DNA of 64,000 bases from Algoriphagus halophilus (GTDB taxonomy: Bacteria > Bacteroidota > Bacteroidia > Cytophagales > Cyclobacteriaceae), in the NCBI RefSeq assembly GCF_900129785.1, contig NZ_FSRC01000002.1:868001-932000 (forward strand). Reading direction: 5' to 3'. Below, one piece after another: positions 43,804 through 51,446 of this stretch; within the stretch, counting starts at the first letter, position 1; each line of letters starts with the position of its first letter. The notes under the pieces are model-generated. The model saw only the letters and a list, made by a program, of their open reading frames with translations, searched no databases and was not told the DNA's origin. A program made the position numbers and the translations under genes.

Positions 43804-45060
43804 TTACTTTTTAAACCATCGACTCGATGAAAAAAGGCTTTTTGAGGGAAAGATGAGAATTTTGCCTTCCAAATTTTGGGCAGAATAGATACTGGATCGG
43901 CCACTAAACAGATAAGCAATAAGACAGGCCACTGCCAAATAAAGCCCAGACTCTACTCCGAATAATTCCATTCCCATTACAGTACAAGCCATAGGCGTGT
44001 TGGTAGCTCCGGAGAAAACACCTACAAAGCCCATTCCTGCTAATAATGCCAAAGGTAAAGGGATCCAGGTAGATAAGGCATTTCCTAAAGTTGCTCCGGT
44101 GAAGAACAAGGGAGTAACTTCGCCTCCTTTAAACCCTGCACCTAGAGTGAAACCTGTCATTCCTGTTTTTACCAACCAATCGTACCATGGTAAGGGTGTT
44201 TCAAAAGCTTCAACAATCCTTGGTACACCCAAGCCGATATAGGTAGTAGTGTCCGATATCCATACAATTAGGGCAATTAAAAGTCCGCCAATGAGCGGAC
44301 GAAAAGGAGGATAAGAAACCCATTTTGAAAATACATGAGAAAAAAAATGCGTGGTTTGGGCAAATAACCTTCCTGAAAATCCAAAGGCAATTCCTGCAGG
44401 AATGATCCAAAGAAAATTGATTATTGAAAATGAAGGTACCTCTGGAATCATGTAATGAGTATGGCCTACCCCCCACAAATCTGCGCATACAAAATTTGCT
44501 ACAAGTCCTGTCCAGAAAGCAGGAAAAACTGACTTCCATCTAAATTTTCTATTGAGCATCCACTCCAAAGCGAAGATTGCTCCAGCCAATGGAGTTCCAA
44601 AAACAGAGGCAAAACCTGCTGACACTCCGGCAATTAAAACGATCCTTCTATCCTCTTTTGCCAAATGAAACCATTTGGTCAATTGGTCCGCTAAAGAGCC
44701 CCCCATTTGCACTGCAGTGCCTTCTCGGCCTGCTGAACCCCCAAATAGATGGGTAGCGATCGTCCCAAAAAGTACCAAGGGAGTCATTCGTAAAGGAATG
44801 GGTTGATGGGTTTGGTAAAGTTCCTCCAGTAAAAGATTATTTCCTCTTACAGAAGACTCGGCATACTTATAATAGGTCCACCCAATGAGAAAACCTCCCA
44901 GTGGTAACAAGGCAATGATCCAAAGGTTACTTTCACGGGTTTGACCAGCCCATTCTAAGGCTACTAAAAAGAAGGCAGAAGCTGTTCCTGCGAGTAGCCC
45001 TATCAATAAACCAAATCCTGTCCAACGAAATAAATAAGTAACCAGTGATGTGAAGTTCAA
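43804..45060 (-). CDS. CLC-family transporter with fluoride-exporter (CLC-F) signatures
   Basis: A 418-residue CLC protein with about ten membrane helices. The usual chloride-coordinating GSGIP loop is replaced by GNNLLL, the second motif is GSAGREGT rather than GREGP, and the later loop is GGEVTPLFFTGA. From memory these three are features of CLC-F fluoride/proton antiporters, so fluoride export is more likely than chloride flux. The start is TTG: an in-frame TAA lies four codons upstream and homology begins at once. I see no fluoride riboswitch in the 128-base upstream gap. A plain chloride channel is the alternative. Confidence 0.78.
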   Translation of the reverse strand: MNFTSLVTYLFRWTGFGLLIGLLAGTASAFFLVALEWAGQTRESNLWIIALLPLGGFLIGWTYYKYAESSVRGNNLLLEELYQTHQPIPLRMTPLVLFGTIATHLFGGSAGREGTAVQMGGSLADQLTKWFHLAKEDRRIVLIAGVSAGFASVFGTPLAGAIFALEWMLNRKFRWKSVFPAFWTGLVANFVCADLWGVGHTHYMIPEVPSFSIINFLWIIPAGIAFGFSGRLFAQTTHFFSHVFSKWVSYPPFRPLIGGLLIALIVWISDTTTYIGLGVPRIVEAFETPLPWYDWLVKTGMTGFTLGAGFKGGEVTPLFFTGATLGNALSTWIPLPLALLAGMGFVGVFSGATNTPMACTVMGMELFGVESGLYLAVACLIAYLFSGRSSIYSAQNLEGKILIFPSKSLFSSSRWFKK

Positions 45061-45188
45061 TTCCTTTTTTTAAAGTTTGGCCCAAATTAGGCATAGAAAA
45101 TGAAATGGAATAAACAGTCGGACAGTAATGTCAGATTTTGAAATTAACAATTTCCCGAATTTCGGGTTAACTTCGAATAAATCGCCCT

Positions 45189-46079
45189 ATGCAAAATATC
45201 CTTATCACCGGAGGTTCAGGTCTAATTGGACAAAGAATCACTGCTTTGTTGGAAGCACAGGGGAAATCTGTGGCTTGGCTCAGCAGAAGTAAACAATCTC
45301 AAAAATCTTTTATTTGGGATATTGAAAAAGAAAGCATCGATCCTGAAGCAATGGAGTGGGCGGATGCCATTATCCATTTAGCAGGTGCTGGCGTCGCAGA
45401 TAAAAGATGGACGGAGGAACGGAAAAAATTGATTCTGGAGTCCAGGACTAAATCCACTCAACTTATTTATAAAGCAGTAGCAGCTGCAACCAACCAACCA
45501 GATACATTGATCTCAGCCTCAGCTGTTGGGGTTTATGGGTTCAACACCTATACAGATTTGATGGAGGAATCATCTCCAGAAGGAAATGATTTTTTAGCTA
45601 ATGTGGTCAAAGCTTGGGAGGCAGAAGTAAAAAAAATAGAAAGCCTTCATTTGAGAACCGTGATCTTAAGAATTGGGATTGTTTTGGATGAGCACGGAGG
45701 GGCTTTAGGAGAAATGTTGAAACCGCCTGTGGCAGCTCCTTTAGGAAATGGAGACCAATGGATGAGTTGGATTCACATTGAGGATTTAGCAAAAATGTTT
45801 GTTTTCGCGCTAGAAAAAACCACCTTACAAGGTGTGTTTAATGCGGTTTCACCCAACCCGGCTACGAATTTTAGATTAACCCAAGAAGCAGCAAGAGCAA
45901 AAGGAAAACCCTTTATTGGAATTGGGGTCCCTGCATTTTTACTCCGCCTAATCTTAGGAGAGATGGCTGTGATGGTTTTGGGTGGCAATCGGGTTTCTTC
46001 TTCAAAAATTCAAAAATCCGGTTTTGAATATGAGTTTCCAATGCTCATTCCAGCATTAAAGGATATTTTCCACCGCTAG
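45189..46079 (+). CDS. TIGR01777 family NAD-dependent epimerase/oxidoreductase (YfcH-like)
   Basis: A 296-residue short-chain dehydrogenase-fold protein of the TIGR01777 family. The cofactor motif ITGGSGLIGQRIT starts at residue 5, HLAGAGVADKRWTEERK is near 61-77, the family box ISASAVGVYG near 109, and WMSWIHIEDL near 195. The C-terminal DUF1731 region follows. The reaction is not established for this family (E. coli YfcH, plant GC1 relatives). It is transcribed alone, with a short inverted repeat (CCCGAA / TTCGGG) upstream at about 45153-45165. Confidence 0.88.
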   Translation: MQNILITGGSGLIGQRITALLEAQGKSVAWLSRSKQSQKSFIWDIEKESIDPEAMEWADAIIHLAGAGVADKRWTEERKKLILESRTKSTQLIYKAVAAATNQPDTLISASAVGVYGFNTYTDLMEESSPEGNDFLANVVKAWEAEVKKIESLHLRTVILRIGIVLDEHGGALGEMLKPPVAAPLGNGDQWMSWIHIEDLAKMFVFALEKTTLQGVFNAVSPNPATNFRLTQEAARAKGKPFIGIGVPAFLLRLILGEMAVMVLGGNRVSSSKIQKSGFEYEFPMLIPALKDIFHR

Positions 46080-46085
46080 GAATCT

Positions 46086-46259
46086 TTAAATTCTTTTTCC
46101 TCTTCCGATCAAAAACCATAGGATGGTTCCTAGAAAAGGGACCAAAACTACGATCAGTAGCCAAATGAGCCTGTCAGTTGAATTATGAAAGTTACTGATG
46201 ACCACATCATAGATGGTGTATGCATAGATGGCAAGGCCAATAATTCCTATTCCAAACAT
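46086..46259 (-). CDS. PLDc_N-domain small membrane protein, 57 aa
   Basis: A 57-residue membrane protein with two hydrophobic helices (MFGIGIIGLAIYAYTIYDVV and LIWLLIVVLVPFLGTILWFL). It matches the PLDc_N (phospholipase-nuclease N-terminal) domain pattern, including VPFLGTILWFLIGRGKR. Only the N-terminal domain is present, without the catalytic HKD part. I start at the ATG at 46257-46259; a longer frame would overlap the gene upstream. It is the third in a row with the 74-residue protein and a broken sister gene. Confidence 0.75.
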   Translation of the reverse strand: MFGIGIIGLAIYAYTIYDVVISNFHNSTDRLIWLLIVVLVPFLGTILWFLIGRGKRI

Positions 46260-46263
46260 ATTT

Positions 46264-46488
46264 TTAACTTGTTTTCGTGCTTTTTCCCAAGATAAGATAA
46301 ATGATAGGCCCAATAACCTGGGCAAATAAGATAATGATTAACCATATCAGTTTCATGTTCGCATCCTTGTACTCTGATCGAATGATGTCAACCAAACAAT
46401 AAATCCATAATATGGTGTAAATCAGGCCAAAAATCATAAAGAAGAAGATCAGTCCTCCTCCCATGTTTTGAATAAAGTGAAATGTCAT
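46264..46488 (-). CDS. PLDc_N-domain small membrane protein, 74 aa
   Basis: A 74-residue two-helix membrane protein of the PLDc_N type: LIYTILWIYCLVDIIRSEY, then DANMKLIWLIIILFAQVIGP and IIYLILGK. The IIRSEYKD...MKLIW loop is shared by the broken neighbour (LIRSDFRGHPMKLIW). It is 3 bases from that neighbour and 4 bases from the 57-residue gene, so all three form one minus-strand transcript. Function unknown; probable inner-membrane protein. Confidence 0.78.
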   Translation of the reverse strand: MTFHFIQNMGGGLIFFFMIFGLIYTILWIYCLVDIIRSEYKDANMKLIWLIIILFAQVIGPIIYLILGKSTKTS

Positions 46489-46491
46489 GTA

Positions 46492-46755
46492 TTAATTTCT
46501 GTGTTTTGAAAAATTAGGCTCAAACCTTCTAAAATCCTTTTTGGTCATTTGATTCATCCTGATGTAAAGAAATGTACCAAGGGTAGGGACCATTAAAATC
46601 ACCAGTGCCCAAATCAATTTCATAGGATGGCCTCGGAAATCAGATCGAATCAGATTGGTGAGGACATATCATGTAAATCCGAAATAGCCGACTAGAAATA
46701 ATAAACTTCCGAGTTGCCAGAAGGATAGACCATTTGATGGTACTATCAAATCCAT
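46492..46755 (-). pseudogene. PLDc_N-domain small membrane protein interrupted by an in-frame TGA
   Basis: From ATG (46753-46755) the frame reads MDLIVPSNGLSFWQLGS, then a hydrophobic helix, then TGA at 46669-46671 after codon 28, then continues for 58 codons to TAA at 46492-46494. The downstream part (NLIRSDFRGHPMKLIWALV, ILMVPTLGTFLYIR) aligns with the two adjacent genes. A TGG in place of TGA would restore an 87-residue protein. It may be a recent nonsense mutation, a sequencing error, or recoding; it is otherwise intact. It is the first of three tandem PLDc_N genes. Confidence 0.65.
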
Positions 46756-46939
46756 AGGGCTTCTTCAATTATTTTAACCATTAAACCAATTTAGTTTTTT
46801 TTAAAGAATGAAAGTAGGAATTTAGTCGAAAGTTTTAATCCATCTATCTATATGAAATCGAGCATAAACCTTGTTGGACAATGGTTTGAATACCCAATCT
46901 GCGAGATTCCATGTGGCTCATTTAAATCAATTTAATCAC

Positions 46940-49495
46940 ATGAAAAAGGCTGTTTTGTCGTTTTTATTGACCGTTTTTGCCCTTTTTAGCTATGCTCAAG
47001 TGGACTTGAGCTATTATTTGCCGAAAGGTTTTACCTATGATTCCAATATTCCTACACCGAAAGAGGTGCTGGGTTATGAGGTGGGTGAATGGCATGTGAG
47101 CCATGACCAGTTAGTAATGTATATGAAGGCAGTAGCAGAAGCCTCTGATCGAGTGACGATCGAAGAAACCGGAAGAACTTATGAAAAAAGGCCTCAGGTT
47201 TTACTGACCATCACTTCTCCTGCCAATCATGGTAAAATTGATCAAATCAAGGCAGAAAGAGCCAAACTTAGAGATCCAGCGGCTTCTGTGGATATTAACT
47301 CCATGCCAATAGTCATGTTTATGGGATATTCAGTCCACGGAAATGAACCAAGTGGTGCAAATTCTTCCCTATTGGCTATCTACCATTTTGCAGCTGCCAA
47401 TGAAGTGGGACCTGAATTGGATAACATCATTTTACTTTTAGATCCGGCAATCAATCCAGATGGACTAAACAGATTTGCCTCATGGGTCAATTCTCATAAA
47501 TCTTACAACCTAAATGGAGATCCGAACGGAAGAGAGTATAATGAAGCTTGGCCAAGAGGAAGAACCAATCATTACTGGTTTGACTTAAATAGAGATTGGT
47601 TGCCAGTTCAGCATCCTGAATCCAGGAATCGCGTGAGGGTGTTTCAGGATTGGCTTCCTAACATCCATTTGGATTTCCATGAAATGGGAAGCAATAGTAC
47701 ATTCTTTTTCCAGCCGGGAGTTCCTGCAAGAATGCACCCTCTTACTCCACAAAAGAATTTTGAGTTAACCAAAAAGATCGGTGAGTACCATGCCAAAGCC
47801 TTGGATCAAATAGGTTCCTTGTACTATAACCAAGAGAACTACGATGATTTCTATTATGGAAAGGGCTCTACTTACCCAGATGTGCAAGGCTCCATCGGTA
47901 TTTTATTTGAGCAGGCAAGTTCCAGAGGACACTTACAAAAAACTGACTATGGAATGTTGAGCTTTCCATTTACCATTAGAAACCAGTTTACAGCTAATCT
48001 ATCCTCCTATCAGGCTGCTAAAGAAATGCGTGAGGAGCTGAATCAATGGATGAAGGATTTTTATTCTGAGATCAAAACCGAAAGTGATGCGGATGTTAAC
48101 AAAGCCTACATTTTTGGGAGCAAAGAAGATCTAGCTCGAAGCTATCACTTAGCGGATTTAATTCTCCAGCATGATATCGAAGTGTACAGTCTCAAAGAAG
48201 ATGTGACTTTGAATGGGCAGGAATTTAAGAAAGAGAATTCTTATATAGTTCCGGCCAATCAACCACAATACCGTCTAATTAAGGCCATGTTTGAAACCAG
48301 AACCTCTTTTCAGGACAGCCTTTTCTATGACATTTCTGCTTGGACTTATCCTATGGCTTTCAACCTGGATTATCAGGCCTTAAATAGTCGAATTTTGAAT
48401 TTGGCAAATGTTGAAAAGGTGGATAAAAGTAATTTGGTTCTGGCTCCAGGAAAGGTAATTGGAGCCCCAGGTGCTTATCAGTATGCTATGGAATGGACAG
48501 GGTACTATGCCCCAAAGGCAGCAAACAAACTAATGAATGCAGGATTTTTGGTGCGGGTGGCCCACGCGGAATTCAGTACTCCTGATGGTAAGACTTTTGG
48601 AAGAGGTACCATTTTAATAGGTAAAGGAGATTCTGGATTGGATGAAAATGCCATGTATCATAAATTAAATGAAATCGCAGCATCTTCCAATGTGGATATC
48701 TTCGCGATCAATACGGGATATACCTCTGGAATTAATATGGGTTCCACTTTTACTGAGCCGTTAGACAAACCGGAAATCGCTTTGTTGGTTGAGGGTGGAG
48801 TTAATAGTTACGAAGCTGGAGAGATATGGCATTTATTGGACCAACGAATGGGAATGGCGATAACTTTACTCCCTATGGATGCCATTGGTGGGAATACCTT
48901 GGATAAGTATAATGTTGTATTAATGCCTGATGGGCGATATAATGGCTTAGGTAAGTCTGGTGCAGCAGTTTTAAAAGAATGGGTGTCCAAGGGAGGAACG
49001 TTGGTTGCCAAAGGAGGAGCTGTCCGTTTCCTTGCTCAAAATGAAGTAGGATCTTTTTCTTTTAAAGAATTGCCAGAGACTGAACAAGGACTACAAAAAA
49101 GCTATGCAGATTATGATAATGCTACTGGAGCAAAGGTAACAGGTGGCGCTATTTTTAATGCGAAACTGGACATTACGCATCCAATAGGTTATGGGTATAC
49201 AGATGCGGATATTCATACATTCCGAAATGATAATCAATTCATGGAACCTTCGGAGAATCCTTATGCAAATCCACTAGTTTACACGGACAATCCTTTGGCC
49301 TCTGGGTATATCCACCCGTCAAACTTAGAAGGATTAAAAAATGGTGGAGTGATACGTATATCTTCTTTAGGTGGAGGAAGAATTGTTGGGTTTGCTGATA
49401 ATATGAATTTTAGGGCTTTTTGGTTTGGAACCAATAAGTTGTACCTGAATGCAATATTTTTTGGACAAACCATTCAAAGAGGAACTGGAAGGTAA
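46940..49495 (+). CDS. Secreted M14 family zinc metallopeptidase
   Basis: An 851-residue secreted peptidase. I start at ATG 46940 because it gives a normal SPI signal peptide (about 20 residues, FALFSYAQ); an upstream in-frame start at 46871 would hide it. Zinc ligands are His133 and Glu136 in SVHGNEPSG and His247 in DFHEMGS; the catalytic Glu is likely Glu324 in GILFEQASSRGH. The catalytic domain spans about 40-400. The remainder includes a glutamine-amidotransferase-like region (about 610-720) and a C-terminal beta domain. It probably trims peptides outside the cell or in the periplasm. A terminator lies 21 bases after the stop. Confidence 0.9.
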   Translation: MKKAVLSFLLTVFALFSYAQVDLSYYLPKGFTYDSNIPTPKEVLGYEVGEWHVSHDQLVMYMKAVAEASDRVTIEETGRTYEKRPQVLLTITSPANHGKIDQIKAERAKLRDPAASVDINSMPIVMFMGYSVHGNEPSGANSSLLAIYHFAAANEVGPELDNIILLLDPAINPDGLNRFASWVNSHKSYNLNGDPNGREYNEAWPRGRTNHYWFDLNRDWLPVQHPESRNRVRVFQDWLPNIHLDFHEMGSNSTFFFQPGVPARMHPLTPQKNFELTKKIGEYHAKALDQIGSLYYNQENYDDFYYGKGSTYPDVQGSIGILFEQASSRGHLQKTDYGMLSFPFTIRNQFTANLSSYQAAKEMREELNQWMKDFYSEIKTESDADVNKAYIFGSKEDLARSYHLADLILQHDIEVYSLKEDVTLNGQEFKKENSYIVPANQPQYRLIKAMFETRTSFQDSLFYDISAWTYPMAFNLDYQALNSRILNLANVEKVDKSNLVLAPGKVIGAPGAYQYAMEWTGYYAPKAANKLMNAGFLVRVAHAEFSTPDGKTFGRGTILIGKGDSGLDENAMYHKLNEIAASSNVDIFAINTGYTSGINMGSTFTEPLDKPEIALLVEGGVNSYEAGEIWHLLDQRMGMAITLLPMDAIGGNTLDKYNVVLMPDGRYNGLGKSGAAVLKEWVSKGGTLVAKGGAVRFLAQNEVGSFSFKELPETEQGLQKSYADYDNATGAKVTGGAIFNAKLDITHPIGYGYTDADIHTFRNDNQFMEPSENPYANPLVYTDNPLASGYIHPSNLEGLKNGGVIRISSLGGGRIVGFADNMNFRAFWFGTNKLYLNAIFFGQTIQRGTGR

Positions 49496-49516
49496 TTCTA
49501 TTGCAATACAATCATT

Positions 49517-49549
49517 AAGTCCCAAGTTATTCAGCTTGGGACTTTTTGT
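49517..49549 (+). terminator. Intrinsic terminator after the M14 peptidase gene
   Basis: A perfect 10-bp stem (AAGTCCCAAG at 49517-49526 with CTTGGGACTT at 49535-49544) with an 8-base loop and T residues following. Confidence 0.87.
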
Positions 49550-49668
49550 TTATTTTGTGTTTTTTCAAGAAAGTTCCAACCAAAATTTAAAAGCATTCGT
49601 TTCACAAGTTATTGTTTTGTGATTAATTAATTTTCAGCCAAATAGTTTACTTACACCCTTCTTCCTTT

Positions 49669-50799
49669 ATGAAAAAATCTATACTTCTCAATTTTAGATG
49701 GTATGCAGCCGCAATTTTTATAGGATTTTCCACCGTTTCCAAAGCTCAAGAAATGAGTTTTGAAGAGTACAATCCGCCATCCACCCTCAAGGTGCCTGAG
49801 CATCCAGTTCAAAGAGCCAAATACCCTTTTGTAGATATTCATAGTCATCAAGGGGGAATCAATGAGCAGAAAATAGATCAACTGGTTTCCGAGATGGATG
49901 AACTCAATATGGGTGTTTTGGTCAATCTGAGTGGGCGAGGTTTTGGACGAGGGGACAGTAATTCCCAGCAGGAATATATCAAATCCATGATCCAAGAATT
50001 TAATACCTATGCACCTGGGAGATTTATGGTATTTACCAATTTGAATTTTGCCGGTTTTGGAGATGAAAACTGGACAAGAATTGCAGTTAAAGAACTGGAA
50101 GAGGATGTTCAAGCTGGTGCCAGTGGATTAAAAATTTATAAAAGTCTCGGTTTGAATGTAAAAGACATCAATGGGAATCGGGTTCCAGTAGACCATCCTG
50201 ATTTAGACCCTGTTTGGGCAAAAGCGGGTGAATTAGGAATTCCTGTGATTATCCACTCAGCGGATCCAGCTCAATTTTGGCAGGAAATGGACGCCAATAA
50301 TGAACGTTGGTTGGAATTGAAGACACATCCCAACCGGAAAAGAGGGGATGATAATCCGGCTCCTTTTGAACAAATCATTGCAGAGCAGCACCATGTTTTT
50401 GAAAAGCATCCTGAAACGACCTTTATCAATGCTCATATGGGTTGGATGGCGAATGATTTAGATGCAGCTTCCGCACATTTGGATAAATTTCCCAATGTGA
50501 ATTTCGGAATAGGTGCTGTCATTGCAGAATTTGGAAGACAGCCTAAAAGAGCCCATGAGTTTTTTGAGAAATATCAGGATAGAGTACTTTTTGGAAAAGA
50601 TGCCTACAACAAGGAAGAGTATTATACTTATTTCAGAGTACTGGAAACGGACGATGAGTATTTCCCCTACTACAAAAAATATCATGCCTTTTGGGCAATG
50701 TATGGCTTAGGACTTTCTGATGAAGTGTTAAAGAAACTGTATTACAAAAATGCCCTTCGCATCGTACCAGGAATGGATAAAAGTGTGTTTCCGGACTAA
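49669..50799 (+). CDS. Secreted amidohydrolase family protein (TIM-barrel metal hydrolase)
   Basis: A 376-residue protein with a signal peptide (cleavage near TVSKAQ). The TIM-barrel metal site opens with His58 and His60 in VDIHSHQ, with later ligands likely in VIIHSADP, FINAHMGW and the Asp of LFGKDAY. It fits the amidohydrolase_2 group, whose members hydrolyse or decarboxylate cyclic and aromatic substrates; this one's substrate is unknown. Its export to the periplasm is unusual for a small-molecule amidohydrolase. Single-gene transcript, 173 bases after the M14 gene. Confidence 0.85.
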   Translation: MKKSILLNFRWYAAAIFIGFSTVSKAQEMSFEEYNPPSTLKVPEHPVQRAKYPFVDIHSHQGGINEQKIDQLVSEMDELNMGVLVNLSGRGFGRGDSNSQQEYIKSMIQEFNTYAPGRFMVFTNLNFAGFGDENWTRIAVKELEEDVQAGASGLKIYKSLGLNVKDINGNRVPVDHPDLDPVWAKAGELGIPVIIHSADPAQFWQEMDANNERWLELKTHPNRKRGDDNPAPFEQIIAEQHHVFEKHPETTFINAHMGWMANDLDAASAHLDKFPNVNFGIGAVIAEFGRQPKRAHEFFEKYQDRVLFGKDAYNKEEYYTYFRVLETDDEYFPYYKKYHAFWAMYGLGLSDEVLKKLYYKNALRIVPGMDKSVFPD

Positions 50800-50861
50800 G
50801 TCTATTTCCCGTAGGTGATCGTAAAAAATTTTACCATTCCATTCTTCCTAAAAACATTTAG

Positions 50862-51368
50862 GTGCCTAACCCCAAAATCGAATTGTCCCAATTCAATCAC
50901 AAAAATGAAACGGCTGGAATCATGGGGCCCCGTTTATTGGGCCTCATTTTAATCGCGGCAGGAGCTCTTGTATTAATTGTTCCATTTTTTATTGTGGTAA
51001 GTACAGAACCACAAAAAATAGGATTGGTGGGAGGCGGAGCATTGATAATAGGGCTGATCATGGTTTCAATTTATTCCGGAACCCTCCTTGATTTTGACAA
51101 AAGAAGGTATAAAGAATATCAAAGCATCTTTTGGATTAAATTAGGAACATGGCAAGAACTACTACCAATTGAGAGAGCAGAACTGGTAATACATAGTTAT
51201 AGAAGTAAAAATACTCCAAACGGAATTAGTCCTACGTTAGTACAAGATATCACAATCTACAAGTGTGTTTTAATTGCTAATGGAACCAAGTTTTTAGCAC
51301 TTGATTTTGCAAAAGAAAAGGATGCAGTTGCTGCTTTAGAAAGAATAAAGAGGGGATTGGAGATTTGA
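50862..51368 (+). CDS. Hypothetical two-helix membrane protein
   Basis: A 168-residue protein with two adjacent membrane helices (LLGLILIAAGALVLIVPFFI at about 23-42 and LVGGGALIIGLIMVSIYSG at about 52-70), followed by a soluble region of about 95 residues (DKRRYKEYQSIFWIKLGTW). I recognise no family. The start is uncertain: GTG 50862 gives 168 residues, and ATG 50919 would give 149. No operon partner: it is convergent with the TonB receptor gene, 78 bases away. Confidence 0.65.
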   Translation: MPNPKIELSQFNHKNETAGIMGPRLLGLILIAAGALVLIVPFFIVVSTEPQKIGLVGGGALIIGLIMVSIYSGTLLDFDKRRYKEYQSIFWIKLGTWQELLPIERAELVIHSYRSKNTPNGISPTLVQDITIYKCVLIANGTKFLALDFAKEKDAVAALERIKRGLEI

Positions 51369-51446
51369 CCTGTACATCTTCGTGATGGAAAAAAAGCACT
51401 GATTTTCCCAAAATTTTTGGAGAAATTCAGTGCTTTGACTTTTTAC

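Noticed and set aside
45061..45188. Fluoride riboswitch upstream of the CLC gene
   Set aside because: I looked for the conserved fluoride aptamer pattern on the minus strand and did not find it; the palindrome CCCGAA/TTCGGG is not part of it.
49651..50112. 153-codon open frame on the minus strand
   Set aside because: Antisense to the signal-peptide-bearing amidohydrolase gene; no domain, and the plus-strand gene is well supported.
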